Assembly: GCA_021790335.1 (NCBI GenBank)
Contig: JAJYEE010000004.1
Location: 1-64,000, forward strand
Source: Pseudomonadota bacterium
GTDB taxonomy: Bacteria; Pseudomonadota; Gammaproteobacteria; Acidiferrobacterales; UBA6901
DNA: 64,000 bases
Direction: 5' to 3'
The notes below the pieces were generated by a model. The model had not been told where the DNA came from, did no database searches, and saw only the letters and a list, made by a program, of their open reading frames with translations. The translations under genes and the position numbers were made by a program. Positions 55,916 through 64,000 of the stretch are shown piece after piece. Numbering within the stretch: position 1 is the first letter of the stretch; each line of letters opens with the position of its first letter.

Positions 55916-56977
55916 ATGTTTGACGTAGCCAAACAGATATTGAGCGACGAAAACCGAAACGTGCGCCGCAAGGCGGCCGGCATATATGTATTTCTGGTTA
56001 TCGCGAACGTCGGGCTCTGGGGTCTTGCCTTTGCGACGTTTCGCGATTATCCCGTCGCGCTCGGTACATGCTTTCTCGCATACAGCTTCGGTCTGCGCCA
56101 CGCCGTCGATGCGGACCATTTGGCTGCCATCGACAACGTGACCCGCAAGCTGATGCAGCACGGCAAGCGTCCTGTGGGCGTCGGCTTTTTCTTCTCACTC
56201 GGCCATTCAACCATCGTTGTCGGCCTGTCCGCGGCGGTAGTTGTGGCGGCGGTTGCGATCAAGAACCGTTTCGATGCGATGGAGAATCTGGGTAACATCG
56301 CGGGGACGCTGATCTCGGCATTCTTCCTGTTCGCCATTGCGATCATGAACTTCGTGATTCTGGTGGCGATTTTCAGAACCTTCCGCAGGGTCAGGGCGGG
56401 TGGTGTCTATCAGGATGAGGACCTCAACCTGCTTCTCGCCAGGCGCGGTTTTTTCGGGCGCATATTTCAGGGGCTGTTCCGGCTGGTCGACCATAGCTGG
56501 CAGATGTACCCTGTCGGCGTTCTCTTCGGGCTCGGTTTCGACACCGCAACGGAAGTCGGGCTGCTCGGCATCTCGGCAGCCGAAGCCTCGAAGGGCCTTC
56601 CCATCTGGTCGATCATGGTGTTCCCTGCCCTGTTCACCGCAGGCATGGCGTTGATCGACACTACCGACAGCATTCTCATGCTCGGTGCCTACGGCTGGGC
56701 TTTCGCCAAGCCGCTCAGGAAACTTTACTACAACATCACCATCACCTACGTGTCGATCATTGTTGCGCTGATTGTGGGCGGACTCGAAACCCTGGGACTG
56801 ATCCGAACCGAATTCAATCTCTCAGGACAGTTCTGGGAACCGGTCGCCGCACTGAACAGCAATTTCGGCACTCTCGGCTACATGATCATCGGCGTCTTCG
56901 CCATCAGCTGGATCGTCTCGGTCCTGATATACAAGATCAAGCGCTATGACGACATCGAAGTAACGCTGGCAAAATAG
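55916..56977 (+). CDS. NiCoT-family nickel/cobalt transporter (HoxN/NixA type)
   Basis: A 353-residue membrane protein with eight predicted helices. The family signature RHAVDADHLAAIDNVTR (HX4DH) lies in helix II and LGFDTATEVGLL in helix V; FSLGHSTIVV and ALIDTTDSILMLGAYGWA are also typical. It imports Ni(II) or Co(II). No nickel enzyme (hydrogenase, urease) or cobalamin gene is in the window, so the metal and client cannot be assigned. Confidence 0.93.
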   Translation: MFDVAKQILSDENRNVRRKAAGIYVFLVIANVGLWGLAFATFRDYPVALGTCFLAYSFGLRHAVDADHLAAIDNVTRKLMQHGKRPVGVGFFFSLGHSTIVVGLSAAVVVAAVAIKNRFDAMENLGNIAGTLISAFFLFAIAIMNFVILVAIFRTFRRVRAGGVYQDEDLNLLLARRGFFGRIFQGLFRLVDHSWQMYPVGVLFGLGFDTATEVGLLGISAAEASKGLPIWSIMVFPALFTAGMALIDTTDSILMLGAYGWAFAKPLRKLYYNITITYVSIIVALIVGGLETLGLIRTEFNLSGQFWEPVAALNSNFGTLGYMIIGVFAISWIVSVLIYKIKRYDDIEVTLAK

Positions 56978-57062
56978 GTCACCTTCCACCTGAAGCACGC
57001 AATCGACGCCAGATGGCGATGAGCCAGATTGCTTTCCGGCTTTGGGCGCGGCGCGCAACAGA

Positions 57063-57440
57063 TCAGCGATCCGCCAGAACCAGCACCCACGTCAACACCG
57101 CGAGCAGCAGCGCGAGGGCGACGGCCGCCGATCCCATGTCCTTGGCGCGTCCAGCAAGCTCGTGCCATGTGCGGCCGACGCGATCCACCGTGGCCTCGAC
57201 CGCGGAATTGAGCAGCTCGACGATCAGCACCTGAAGCAAGCTTCCCAGCAGCAGCGCCCGCTCGACGCCATCGCGTCCCAGCCATAACCCGAGCGGGGCC
57301 AGCAGCGCGAACGCGATAACCTCCTGCCGGAATGCCGCCTCCCTGCGGAATGCGGCCCGCAACCCCGAGAGGGAATAGCCGGCGGCACGCACGACGCGGC
57401 CGGGGTCCGTGACGCGTTGCTGAGTCTTGCGGAAGCGCAT
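57063..57440 (-). CDS. dgkA: Diacylglycerol kinase
   Basis: A 125-residue, three-helix inner-membrane kinase, close to the 122 residues of E. coli DgkA. Signatures: AAFRREAAFRQE, the active-site ELLNSAVEATVDRVG, and HELAGRAKDMGSAAV. It phosphorylates diacylglycerol to phosphatidic acid. It diverges from the PlcP-like phosphoesterase gene, whose expected product is diacylglycerol, so the pairing is meaningful. Confidence 0.93.
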   Translation of the reverse strand: MRFRKTQQRVTDPGRVVRAAGYSLSGLRAAFRREAAFRQEVIAFALLAPLGLWLGRDGVERALLLGSLLQVLIVELLNSAVEATVDRVGRTWHELAGRAKDMGSAAVALALLLAVLTWVLVLADR

Positions 57441-57579
57441 TCCAATGCTCCAGTGGCGTTCTTGCGCTGCTGCGGTCACGCCACAGTCCTGCATGAACTG
57501 CGGAACGCAGCCGCCGGCACGGGATCGACGACAAATTATAACATCACGATATGGCAGATTTGCGACAAACCCGGGCACA

Positions 57580-57597
57580 GCGTTACAAAACTGACTC
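57580..57597 (+). promoter_or_regulatory. Pho-box-like sequence
   Basis: An 18-base stretch matching about 12 of 18 positions of the E. coli Pho-box consensus, including the core ACAAAACTGAC. It lies 77 bases before the PlcP-like start, in the dgkA-plcP divergent region. The match is by eye and weak alone; it gains weight from the phosphate-stress nature of the neighbouring genes. Confidence 0.35.
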
Positions 57598-57673
57598 GCA
57601 AGATTCAATATGCCGTCACATAACCCGGTGATACTGCGCTGGCGCCAACCCGAACCCGAACGAGGGCCCAGCC

Positions 57674-58483
57674 ATGAATCCACTGCGTTTCAATGCCATC
57701 TGGATCTCGGACATGCATCTCGGCCTGCGGTCCTGCCGGGCCGAATTCCTGCTGGATTTTCTCCGGCACACCGAGTCGGACCATCTGTATCTGGTGGGCG
57801 ATGCGATCGACTTCTGGAACATGAAGCGCAGCGCCTATTGGCCACCGCTGCACAACCAAGTGATCCAGACGGTGCTGGACAAGGCCGCGCGTGGCACCAG
57901 CGTCACCTATGTTCCGGGCAATCACGATGAGCTATTCCGGGATTATGCCGGCAACACGTTCGGCGGCGTGCACATCGCCGCCGAAGCAGTGCATCGCACC
58001 GCTGACGGCCGCCGCTTCCTTGTACTGCATGGCGATGAATTCGACGGCATCGTAAAGCACAGCCGCTGGCTGGCGGTGCTGGGAGCCCAGGCCTACGATG
58101 CGCTGCTCGAGATCAACCGCTGGTTCAACCTGGTGCGCCGCCGTCTCGGCTTCCCGTACTGGTCACTTTCCGCTTATCTCAAGCACAAGGTGAAGAATGC
58201 GGTCAATTTCATCACCCATTTCGAAAACGCCGTGGTGCACGAGGCACGCAGGCGAAAATTCGACGGCGTGATTTGCGGCCACATTCACCGGGCGATCATT
58301 GAGACACGCGACGGCATCCTCTATTGCAACGACGGAGACTGGGTGGAGAGTTGCACCGCGCTGGTCGAGAGGGCGGATGGGAGCCTGGCGGTAATTCGCT
58401 GGGCGGACGAGAGTGTCTTTCTTTTATCCGAGGCATCCAATGAACATAGTCATCGCGACCGACGCCTGGTTTCCGCAAATTAA
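57674..58483 (+). CDS. PlcP-like phospholipase C / LpxH-fold metallophosphoesterase
   Basis: A 269-residue calcineurin-like phosphoesterase. Metal ligands are visible in ISDMHLG (D13, H15), YLVGDAIDFW, PGNHDE and VICGHIHRA. The C-terminal half (RRRLGFPYWSLSAYLKHKVK, NAVNFI, GDWVESCTALVE) matches, from memory, the PlcP type known from Sinorhizobium and marine bacteria rather than canonical LpxH. PlcP cleaves phospholipids to diacylglycerol under phosphate starvation. The next gene overlaps it by 44 bases and resembles Agt, the partner glycosyltransferase. LpxH function remains the main alternative. Confidence 0.85.
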   Translation: MNPLRFNAIWISDMHLGLRSCRAEFLLDFLRHTESDHLYLVGDAIDFWNMKRSAYWPPLHNQVIQTVLDKAARGTSVTYVPGNHDELFRDYAGNTFGGVHIAAEAVHRTADGRRFLVLHGDEFDGIVKHSRWLAVLGAQAYDALLEINRWFNLVRRRLGFPYWSLSAYLKHKVKNAVNFITHFENAVVHEARRRKFDGVICGHIHRAIIETRDGILYCNDGDWVESCTALVERADGSLAVIRWADESVFLLSEASNEHSHRDRRLVSAN

Positions 58484-59486
58484 TGGCGTCGTGACGACGC
58501 TCGACCACACCGAGCACGAACTCAACGCTGCCGGCCACGAGGTCACCCTGCTGACTCCGCAGGGCTTTGCGACCCTGCCGTGCCCGACTTATCCCGAAAT
58601 CCGGCTTGCGCTCTTTCCCGGGCGCCGGGTGCGGACTGCGCTTGATCAGATCGCGCCCGATGCCGTGCATATCGCGACCGAAGGCCCTCTTGGGCTAGCT
58701 GTGCGGCGCTGGTGCATCCGCCGCGGATTTCCGTTCACGTCGTCGTTCCACACCCAATTTCCGGAGTATCTGAATCTGCGGACGGGTCTGCCGCTGCGGG
58801 CCGGCTACGCTCTCAGCCGCTGGTTCCACGGACGCGCCGAGGCCACTCTGGTTCCCACGGAAAGCGTGCGCCAGCATCTGCAACAGCAGGGCTTCAGAAA
58901 TCTGCGGCTGTGGTCGCGGGGCGTGAACACCCAGATGTTCCGGCCGCGTCCCAGGGATTTCCTGGACAGGCCACGCCCGATCTTCATGTACGTCGGGCGC
59001 GTGGCTGTCGAAAAGAATATCGAGGCCTTCCTCCGTCTCAGGCTTCCCGGCACCCGTTATGTGGTCGGCGGCGGACCGGACCTGGAGATGCTGCGCCGGC
59101 GCTATCCGCTCGCGCTGTTCACGGGATTCAAGACCGGGGAGGACCTCGCACGTCATCTGGCCGCTGCCGATGTCTTCGTCTTTCCGAGCCGTACCGACAC
59201 TTTCGGTCTGGTACTGATCGAGGCGCTCGCCTGCGGCGTGCCGGTGGCTGCTTACCCGGTTCAGGGGCCGCGCGATATCATACAAAACGGCGTGACCGGC
59301 TTTCTCGACGAGGACCTTGCCCGGGCAGCACTGGCCGCCCGAACACTCGACCCGCAGCGCTGCCGCCAGGAGGCATTGCGCTATACCTGGAGTGCATGTA
59401 CACGTCAGTTCCTGGATGCCCTGGACAGCACGACTCGGCGCCCGCCGAAAGCTGCCGCCACGGCCGAAGACATCCGCCAGGACTGA
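58440..59486 (+). CDS. GT4 glycosyltransferase, Agt/SqdX-like
   Basis: A 348-residue GT-B glycosyltransferase. The N-terminal acceptor domain starts MNIVIATDAWFPQINGVVTT and has HIATEGPLGLAVRRW and SSFHTQFPEYLNLR. The C-terminal donor domain has MYVGRVAVEKNIEAFL, VVGGGPDLEML and the EX7E region FPSRTDTFGLVLIEALACG. The group includes Agt, which glycosylates diacylglycerol to monoglucosyl- or glucuronosyl-DAG, and mannosyltransferases. The 44-base overlap with the PlcP-like gene supports the Agt role. The start at 58440 fits the family; an upstream ATG at 58413 adds nine residues. Confidence 0.85.
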   Translation: MNIVIATDAWFPQINGVVTTLDHTEHELNAAGHEVTLLTPQGFATLPCPTYPEIRLALFPGRRVRTALDQIAPDAVHIATEGPLGLAVRRWCIRRGFPFTSSFHTQFPEYLNLRTGLPLRAGYALSRWFHGRAEATLVPTESVRQHLQQQGFRNLRLWSRGVNTQMFRPRPRDFLDRPRPIFMYVGRVAVEKNIEAFLRLRLPGTRYVVGGGPDLEMLRRRYPLALFTGFKTGEDLARHLAAADVFVFPSRTDTFGLVLIEALACGVPVAAYPVQGPRDIIQNGVTGFLDEDLARAALAARTLDPQRCRQEALRYTWSACTRQFLDALDSTTRRPPKAAATAEDIRQD

Positions 59487-59580
59487 CAACCGGTCCGCCG
59501 CGTCGCAATCCAGGCGCCTCCTCCGAGAGACCGCGCCGGTCTCAGGAGTCCGGCCGGCAGTCCGCCAGCCGTGCAGCTCT

Positions 59581-60048
59581 TTATCGCGGACTTGCCGCAA
59601 CGGCGGCTGGGGTCGATATCAGCTTGTCCAGTTCCTTGCCAAGCTCCTTGACCTGGCTTCTCTGCGCATCGGGATCGGCCGTACCGCTCACCTGGAAGCC
59701 GCGCAGCTGGTTTTGTACGTTGGACAGCTGGCCGGCATCCACATTGGCCTCCGACGCATTGACGGCCGCAAGATCGGACGAAGCCTCCTCGATATGGTCA
59801 TTGGCCATTGCCGGGTCTTCCCGGCCGATGTCATCCTCCGCCTGGTAAAGGGCAACCCGCGCACCCAGGAGACTGGCGCGGCTCTTTATGGCGAGGAGCT
59901 TGGCCTGCTGCATGCGCGCCGCGTTTACAAGCTGCTGCTCCTTGTACTCGGCGCGGCTCGACGCGTGACCATACCCGGCAGCGTAGAACACGATGCCGAT
60001 GATGGCTGCCACGATGACAGTGGTCGCAACTTGTCGCGTATCGTTCAT
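59581..60048 (-). CDS. Membrane-anchored coiled-coil hypothetical protein
   Basis: A 155-residue protein with AAAGGA before the ATG at 60048. One N-terminal membrane helix (TVIVAAIIGIVFYAAGYG, about 9-26) is followed by a helical region (about 30-140), Ala/Glu/Gln-rich and of coiled-coil type (EYKEQQLVNAARMQQAKLLA). I do not recognise the family. The domain is probably periplasmic. It is convergent with the GT4 gene. Confidence 0.72.
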   Translation of the reverse strand: MNDTRQVATTVIVAAIIGIVFYAAGYGHASSRAEYKEQQLVNAARMQQAKLLAIKSRASLLGARVALYQAEDDIGREDPAMANDHIEEASSDLAAVNASEANVDAGQLSNVQNQLRGFQVSGTADPDAQRSQVKELGKELDKLISTPAAVAASPR

Positions 60049-60462
60049 GGAGGTCCTTTTTCCGGTCACCGATCTGCGCCGGCCGCATGTCTGCGCGCCA
60101 GCATAAGCCGGATTCTCGCACATGTCTAAGACTGCGGACCGGCCCGAGGGAGGGCCGTGAAAACAGGCCACACGGCGTATCGACCCGCCGCCCACCGCCA
60201 ACGGCGGCATGCCGGGAGGTTCAGGGTTGACTGGATGCACACATCGGACGGCCACCGGAAAGCGAATCCGCATCGGCTGCCGGCATGGCCAAGGGCATCC
60301 GAATCCCGCCGGACCCTGCAGGACAGGACCATTGCGGTCAGGGAGAAATTCGAACCTCAGGGTGCTTACTGAAACGCGGTTTGCGTGCAGACCGCGCCGC
60401 GAGGGAGCAGGCGGACCGGGAACTATGCCACCCGGTCCGCCCGATAACGACGATGACGGTGT

Positions 60463-60954
60463 CTACTTCGGCAGCCCGAGAGTCCCCGCCATCATGAAGA
60501 AGATCATCGGAATGGAAAGCATGGTGTTCGTGCGCGACGCAAGGAAGGCGATGCGCCCGGCCTTGGCTTTGGTTGCATCGTCGGCCTGCACCAACCCCAG
60601 TATCTTCTTCTGGTTCGGCCAGATCAGAACCCAGACGTTGAACAGCATGATCGTACCCAGCCAGGCGCCGATTCCTATGGGCATGGCGCTGCCGCGCAGC
60701 AGGAATGCGTCGGTGAAGCCGAAGCCGGAGCGAAAGAGATAATAGGCGCCGGACAGCCACGTCACAACCGCGGCCCAGCGGAAATACAGCAACGCCAGCG
60801 GGGCCACATGCTTGGTGATTCCGGCGGCGGTGTTGTCCGCCCTGGCCTTGGGCAGGGCCGCGGCCTGCACGAAATTGAAATAGTACAGCAGCCCGATCCA
60901 CATGATGCCGGCCAGTATGTGCAGCCAGCGGTCGAAGAATAGTTCAAAGCTCAT
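60463..60954 (-). CDS. PuuD-like four-helix membrane protein
   Basis: A 163-residue inner-membrane protein. It starts ELFFDRWLHILAGIMWIGLL, with the conserved His-Trp pair of the urate hydroxylase PuuD-like membrane family, and has about four helices (also WAAVVTWLSGAYYLFRSG and WLGTIMLFNVWVLIWPNQ). Longer members carry a cytochrome c domain, which is absent here. Histidines in helix one could bind heme. It lies 64 bases downstream of a 33-residue membrane peptide gene on the same strand. Urate chemistry is not implied by context. Confidence 0.7.
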   Translation of the reverse strand: MSFELFFDRWLHILAGIMWIGLLYYFNFVQAAALPKARADNTAAGITKHVAPLALLYFRWAAVVTWLSGAYYLFRSGFGFTDAFLLRGSAMPIGIGAWLGTIMLFNVWVLIWPNQKKILGLVQADDATKAKAGRIAFLASRTNTMLSIPMIFFMMAGTLGLPK

Positions 60955-61018
60955 TTTTTTTGCTCTCCTTGAGAGAATTTTCTAGTTGTTTTGGGCGTCT
61001 CACCAAACTGCGCTGTGC

Positions 61019-61120
61019 TCAGGCCGTAACGAGAAAATGACTTGCGATGTAGTAGAGGACCAGCGACAGCGCCACGCCGGAGATTATGGTGCCCCAGAGG
61101 GAATCTAACGGGTTCTTCAT
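61019..61120 (-). CDS. 33-residue single-helix membrane protein
   Basis: Too short for routine gene finding. Read from ATG 61120: MKNPLDSLWGTIISGVALSL followed by VLYYIASHFLVTA. GAGG lies about seven bases upstream. It has one hydrophobic helix (about residues 9-31) with a short polar N-terminus. It is 64 bases before the PuuD-like gene on the same strand, so it may be a small subunit of the same membrane complex, in the way that small single-helix subunits accompany terminal oxidases. The family is unknown. Confidence 0.6.
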   Translation of the reverse strand: MKNPLDSLWGTIISGVALSLVLYYIASHFLVTA

Positions 61121-61205
61121 GGTTATTCCTCGTTATGAAACAATCGATAAACAATAGTTGAGTGGATTTGTCGGTAGTTTAGATTAAGACAGGTTCTTGA
61201 CGATT

Positions 61206-61808
61206 TCAATACTGGCTGGTGTCGGAAACGTCCGGGGGGTCTCCCGGAAAATCCGTCGCACCCGGTGTCTCGTGCAGTCCTGTGGGCAGACCGTCGATGC
61301 TGACACGGTTCTTGTCCGCCTGATATGCGGCAAGTCCGTCCACTCCTTTCTTCTCCGCCCAGCGCAGATAGGTGTCGCGCTCTCCTTCGTAGCGGTAGCG
61401 CGGAACGGCGTAGCCACAGGACGTCTGCACGGATTCGATCGCCAGCAACATGATCTGGCGCACGCCGGGGAGCATGGTGAAAGAGCGGGACAGTTCGGAC
61501 CAGCCCGCTTCTGAAGGATGCAGCGCGCGGCCATGCCCGTAAAGCCGCAATATCAGCGGATCCGGATCGAAACTGCAGAACATGATCGTCAGCCTGCCGT
61601 CATCCAGCAGATGAGCCGCGGTCTCGTTGCCGCTGCCGGTGATATCGAGGTACGCGACACGCGCATCATCGATGATGCGGAAGGTATCGGCGCCCTTCGG
61701 AGAGAGATTAACGCGCCCGGACCGTGGCGCTGTGGCAACAAAAAAGACATGCTGGCGCTCGATGAATTCCCGCAAGCTGGTGTTCAGGCACTCGTAGAAT
61801 TTTGCCAT
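61206..61808 (-). CDS. Pyridoxamine 5'-phosphate oxidase-family protein
   Basis: A 200-residue split-barrel flavin-binding-fold protein: RQHVFFVATAPRSGRVNLSP, VAYLDITGSGNETAAHLLDD, RLTIMFCSFDPDP, LRLYGHGRA. This is the small PNPOx-like subfamily found in many bacteria with unknown substrate, not true PdxH. The C-terminal 40 residues are polar and of low complexity. It precedes the small membrane-protein genes by 85 bases. Confidence 0.88.
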   Translation of the reverse strand: MAKFYECLNTSLREFIERQHVFFVATAPRSGRVNLSPKGADTFRIIDDARVAYLDITGSGNETAAHLLDDGRLTIMFCSFDPDPLILRLYGHGRALHPSEAGWSELSRSFTMLPGVRQIMLLAIESVQTSCGYAVPRYRYEGERDTYLRWAEKKGVDGLAAYQADKNRVSIDGLPTGLHETPGATDFPGDPPDVSDTSQY

Positions 61809-62112
61809 GCGATCACCTTGCGAAATGACTGCCGTGGCATGTTACCGTAATAGTTCGCATTCCGTCACGGAGAACCGGGCACATGCCCTGCGGGTGAACA
61901 GCCGCGCAATCCACGCCCGGCACGTGGCGGTCAGCTGCATGTCTGCCGCACAGGCAGATCCTGCGAGATGGCCTGCTGTATCAAAAACCCGACTTAAAGA
62001 GGATGAATTGCGATCCGGCCACGGCCGGAAAAAAGTCGTTTTCACATTTGGCGAATCGGAAAACTTGAGTTATTGTTATTGTCATAGACTGATTGGTCCC
62101 AGCGATAAGCGC
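61809..62112. other. Region upstream of arg operon
   Basis: A 304-base divergent gap. The segment 62035-62110 is AT-rich relative to its surroundings and probably holds the plus-strand promoter for the transcript that meets the terminator at 62113. No ARG box was seen by eye. Confidence 0.4.
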
Positions 62113-62146
62113 GGCGCCCTGCTTGCAGGGCGCCTTTATGTTTTTT
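62113..62146 (+). terminator. Intrinsic terminator in front of argD
   Basis: GGCGCCCTG (62113-62121), loop CTTG, CAGGGCGCC (62126-62134), then TTTATGTTTTTT. It faces the plus strand and ends 16 bases before the argD start. No plus-strand gene lies behind it (the upstream gene is on the minus strand). It therefore ends a small RNA or attenuates the argDF message. Confidence 0.85.
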
Positions 62147-62162
62147 GGTGATTGCAAAACGA

Positions 62163-63365
62163 ATGACCAGATCATATCAGATGCCGGTGTTCAGTCCGCT
62201 GCCGGTTGCCTTCGAACGCGGCCAAGGCGCCTCGCTGTGGGATACGAACGGCCGGAAATACCTGGATGCGCTGGCCGGAATCGCCGTTTGCGGACTCGGC
62301 CACGCGCATCCGCGGATCGCACGCGCGCTGTGCGATCAGGCCACAAAGCTGCTGCACAGCTCGAACTGGTACGAAGTGCCGCTGCAGGCGAAGCTGGCCG
62401 AAGAACTGTGCCGGGTGGCTGGCATGGACAATGTGTTCTTCTGCAATTCCGGAGCGGAAGCGAATGAGGCTGCCATCAAGCTCGCCCGCCTTTACGGGCA
62501 TCAGCGCAAGATCCTGACCCCGGGAATCATCGTCATGGAGGGCAGTTTCCACGGCCGCACGCTCGCCACCCTAAGCGCCACGGGCAACCGCAAGATCCAG
62601 GCGGGGTTCGAACCTTTGGTGCAGGGCTTCTACCGCGTTCCCTACAATGACGCCGCGTCCGTCGCCCAGGTCGGCGAACGCACCCAGGACATCGTTGCCG
62701 TGCTGGTGGAGCCGATTACCGGGGAAGGCGGCATCGTCGTACCGGATGACGGTTACCTGACGGCGCTGCGCCGGATCTGTGACGAGCGCGGCTGGCTGCT
62801 AATGTTCGACGAAATACAGACCGGAATGTGCCGCACCGGCAAATGGTTTGCCTGCCAACACGAAGATGTCGTGCCGGACGTGATGACCCTGGCCAAGGGT
62901 CTGGGAAACGGCGTGCCGATCGGTGCATGCCTTGCCCGTGGCGACGCCGCCGGCGTATTCCAGCCCGGCAATCACGGCTCCACCTTCAGCGGCAATCCCC
63001 TCGTCTGCCGCGTGGCGCTTGAAGTACTTGACATACTGCGCAGCGAAAAGCTCGATCGGCGCTCGGCCGATCTCGGCAAACGCATGCTCTCGGATCTGAA
63101 GCAGGAACTCGCGTCTGTGAATGGCGTCAAGGAAATCCGCGGCAGGGGGCTGATGCTCGCAGTCGAACTTGACCGGCCCTGCAAGGACCTGATGAAGCTT
63201 GCCCTCGACGCCGGGTTGCTCATCAACGTCACGGCCGAGCGGGTGGTGCGCCTGCTGCCCCCGCTCATCATCACGGACACGGAGGCCGGCCAGATCGTGC
63301 AGGGGGTGAGCAGTCTGATCCGCGACTTCCTGGCATCGTCTCAGACACGGAGCGCAAACCCGTGA
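62163..63365 (+). CDS. argD: Acetylornithine aminotransferase
   Basis: A 400-residue PLP enzyme of arginine (and often lysine) synthesis. The N-terminus has [20 protein letters not shown]. The cofactor region has [15 protein letters not shown] and [31 protein letters not shown] holds the PLP-binding Asp, and the Schiff-base lysine is in [13 protein letters not shown]. The start at 62163 is an ATG; a TTG six codons upstream would lie within the terminator T-run. Its stop overlaps the argF start by four bases. Confidence 0.95.
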   Translation: MTRSYQMPVFSPLPVAFERGQGASLWDTNGRKYLDALAGIAVCGLGHAHPRIARALCDQATKLLHSSNWYEVPLQAKLAEELCRVAGMDNVFFCNSGAEANEAAIKLARLYGHQRKILTPGIIVMEGSFHGRTLATLSATGNRKIQAGFEPLVQGFYRVPYNDAASVAQVGERTQDIVAVLVEPITGEGGIVVPDDGYLTALRRICDERGWLLMFDEIQTGMCRTGKWFACQHEDVVPDVMTLAKGLGNGVPIGACLARGDAAGVFQPGNHGSTFSGNPLVCRVALEVLDILRSEKLDRRSADLGKRMLSDLKQELASVNGVKEIRGRGLMLAVELDRPCKDLMKLALDAGLLINVTAERVVRLLPPLIITDTEAGQIVQGVSSLIRDFLASSQTRSANP

Positions 63366-64000
63366 AGCCCCGTCATTTTCTCACGCTGCTCGACTTGAGC
63401 AGCGCCGAGCTCGAGCAGCTTCTGCGGCGCGCGATAGACCTCAAGGCGATGCACCGGCGGGGCGAGACGTACACACCGCTGCACCAGCGGACCATGGCGA
63501 TGATTTTCGAAAAATCCTCGACACGCACGCGCGTGTCTTTCGAAGCGGGCATGAGCCATCTCGGCGGCAGCAGCCTGTTCCTGTCCCCGCGCGACACGCA
63601 CCTCGGCCGCGGCGAGCCGATCGAAGACACGGCGCGTGTCATGTCGCGCATGGTGGATGTGATCGTGATCCGTGCCTTCGAACACGATATGGTCGTCCGA
63701 TTCGCCGAGTTCTCGCTTGTGCCGGTGATCAACGCACTCACCGACCGCTACCATCCCTGCCAGCTGCTGGCCGATATCCAGACCTATATCGAAGCGCGCG
63801 GCCCGATCAAGGGAAGAACCGCAGCGTGGATCGGGGACGGCAACAATGTCTGCCATTCATGGATCAACGCGGCCAGACGCTTTGGTTTTAACCTCAACAT
63901 CGCCACACCCGCCGGTTACGAACCCGATTCGCAAGTGCTTGCCGCCGCAGGCAGCTGCGTCACCCTCACCCATGACCCGCAGCTGGCGGCGAGCGGAGCG
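63362..64000 (+). CDS. argF: Ornithine carbamoyltransferase (partial, cut by window end)
   Basis: The first 213 codons are present, from a GTG at 63362 that overlaps the argD stop (GTGA). The product condenses carbamoyl phosphate and ornithine to citrulline. The carbamoyl-phosphate loop [13 protein letters not shown] has STRTR at 53-57, with [31 protein letters not shown] and [12 protein letters not shown] further on. The remaining third, including the ornithine loop with its cysteine, lies beyond 64000. With argD it forms an argDF operon. Confidence 0.95.
   Translation, partial: MKPRHFLTLLDLSSAELEQLLRRAIDLKAMHRRGETYTPLHQRTMAMIFEKSSTRTRVSFEAGMSHLGGSSLFLSPRDTHLGRGEPIEDTARVMSRMVDVIVIRAFEHDMVVRFAEFSLVPVINALTDRYHPCQLLADIQTYIEARGPIKGRTAAWIGDGNNVCHSWINAARRFGFNLNIATPAGYEPDSQVLAAAGSCVTLTHDPQLAASGA

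Overview
The window looks like the chromosome of a high-GC, chemolithoautotrophic proteobacterium. The best guess is a sulfur-oxidising gammaproteobacterium of the Acidiferrobacterales type (Sulfurifustis, Sulfuricaulis or Acidiferrobacter relatives), but nothing here fixes the taxon. The evidence is a red-type (form IC) RuBisCO operon with its CbbX activase and a divergent CbbR, two secreted DsrE-like proteins and a secreted tandem rhodanese (sulfur-handling folds), and typical proteobacterial housekeeping genes. No rRNA, tRNA, CRISPR array, prophage or intact insertion sequence was seen.

Layout. 0-7 kb: DsrE-like protein, tandem rhodanese, a decayed IS607-family element, then mrp and dcd on the minus strand diverging from metG. 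7-12.3 kb: a lipid or protein methyltransferase-like membrane protein, an RnfB-like ferredoxin, and an mprF-acvB pair for lysyl-phosphatidylglycerol metabolism. 12.6-14.9 kb: an AT-rich, probably acquired segment with an AAA ATPase and a decayed IS1-type transposase. 15-29.5 kb: nth, FIST, DUF1841, two arsenosugar-type ('rSAM/selenodomain-associated') glycosyltransferases, a 33-codon ORF coupled to a DUF2156 acyltransferase and a GNAT enzyme, then a scattered set of single genes with several long gene-poor gaps, ending in an nfeD-SPFH pair.

29.5-41.5 kb: a broken TPR-sulfotransferase gene, ppnP plus a PAS histidine kinase, an aldo/keto reductase, and the CO2-fixation locus cbbL-cbbS-cbbX with cbbR opposite. 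Next comes a degenerate zone with the tail of a GH94 cyclic beta-glucan synthase, a BON lipoprotein, a damaged DUF1328 gene and a universal stress protein. 41.8-48 kb: argG, then a pyruvate dehydrogenase operon (E1 alpha, E1 beta, and a single 901-residue E2-E3 fusion). 48.8-57 kb: a DsbC/DsbG-like protein, DUF2934, the second DsrE-like protein, a GroEL paralogue paired with a LonB-like protease, a WbuC cupin and a nickel/cobalt transporter.

57-64 kb: dgkA opposite a metallophosphoesterase and a GT4 glycosyltransferase that together resemble the PlcP-Agt phosphate-stress lipid-replacement system, a small membrane-protein pair, a flavin-binding PNPOx-fold protein, and argD-argF, with argF cut by the window end. 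Functionally, the window joins carbon fixation (RuBisCO), carbon entry to the TCA cycle (PDH), arginine synthesis, envelope-lipid remodelling (MprF/AcvB, PlcP/Agt/DgkA) and protein quality control. The least explained items are the 33-codon ORF at 19662, two intrinsic terminators with no gene before them (19573 and 62113), and the GroEL-Lon pair.
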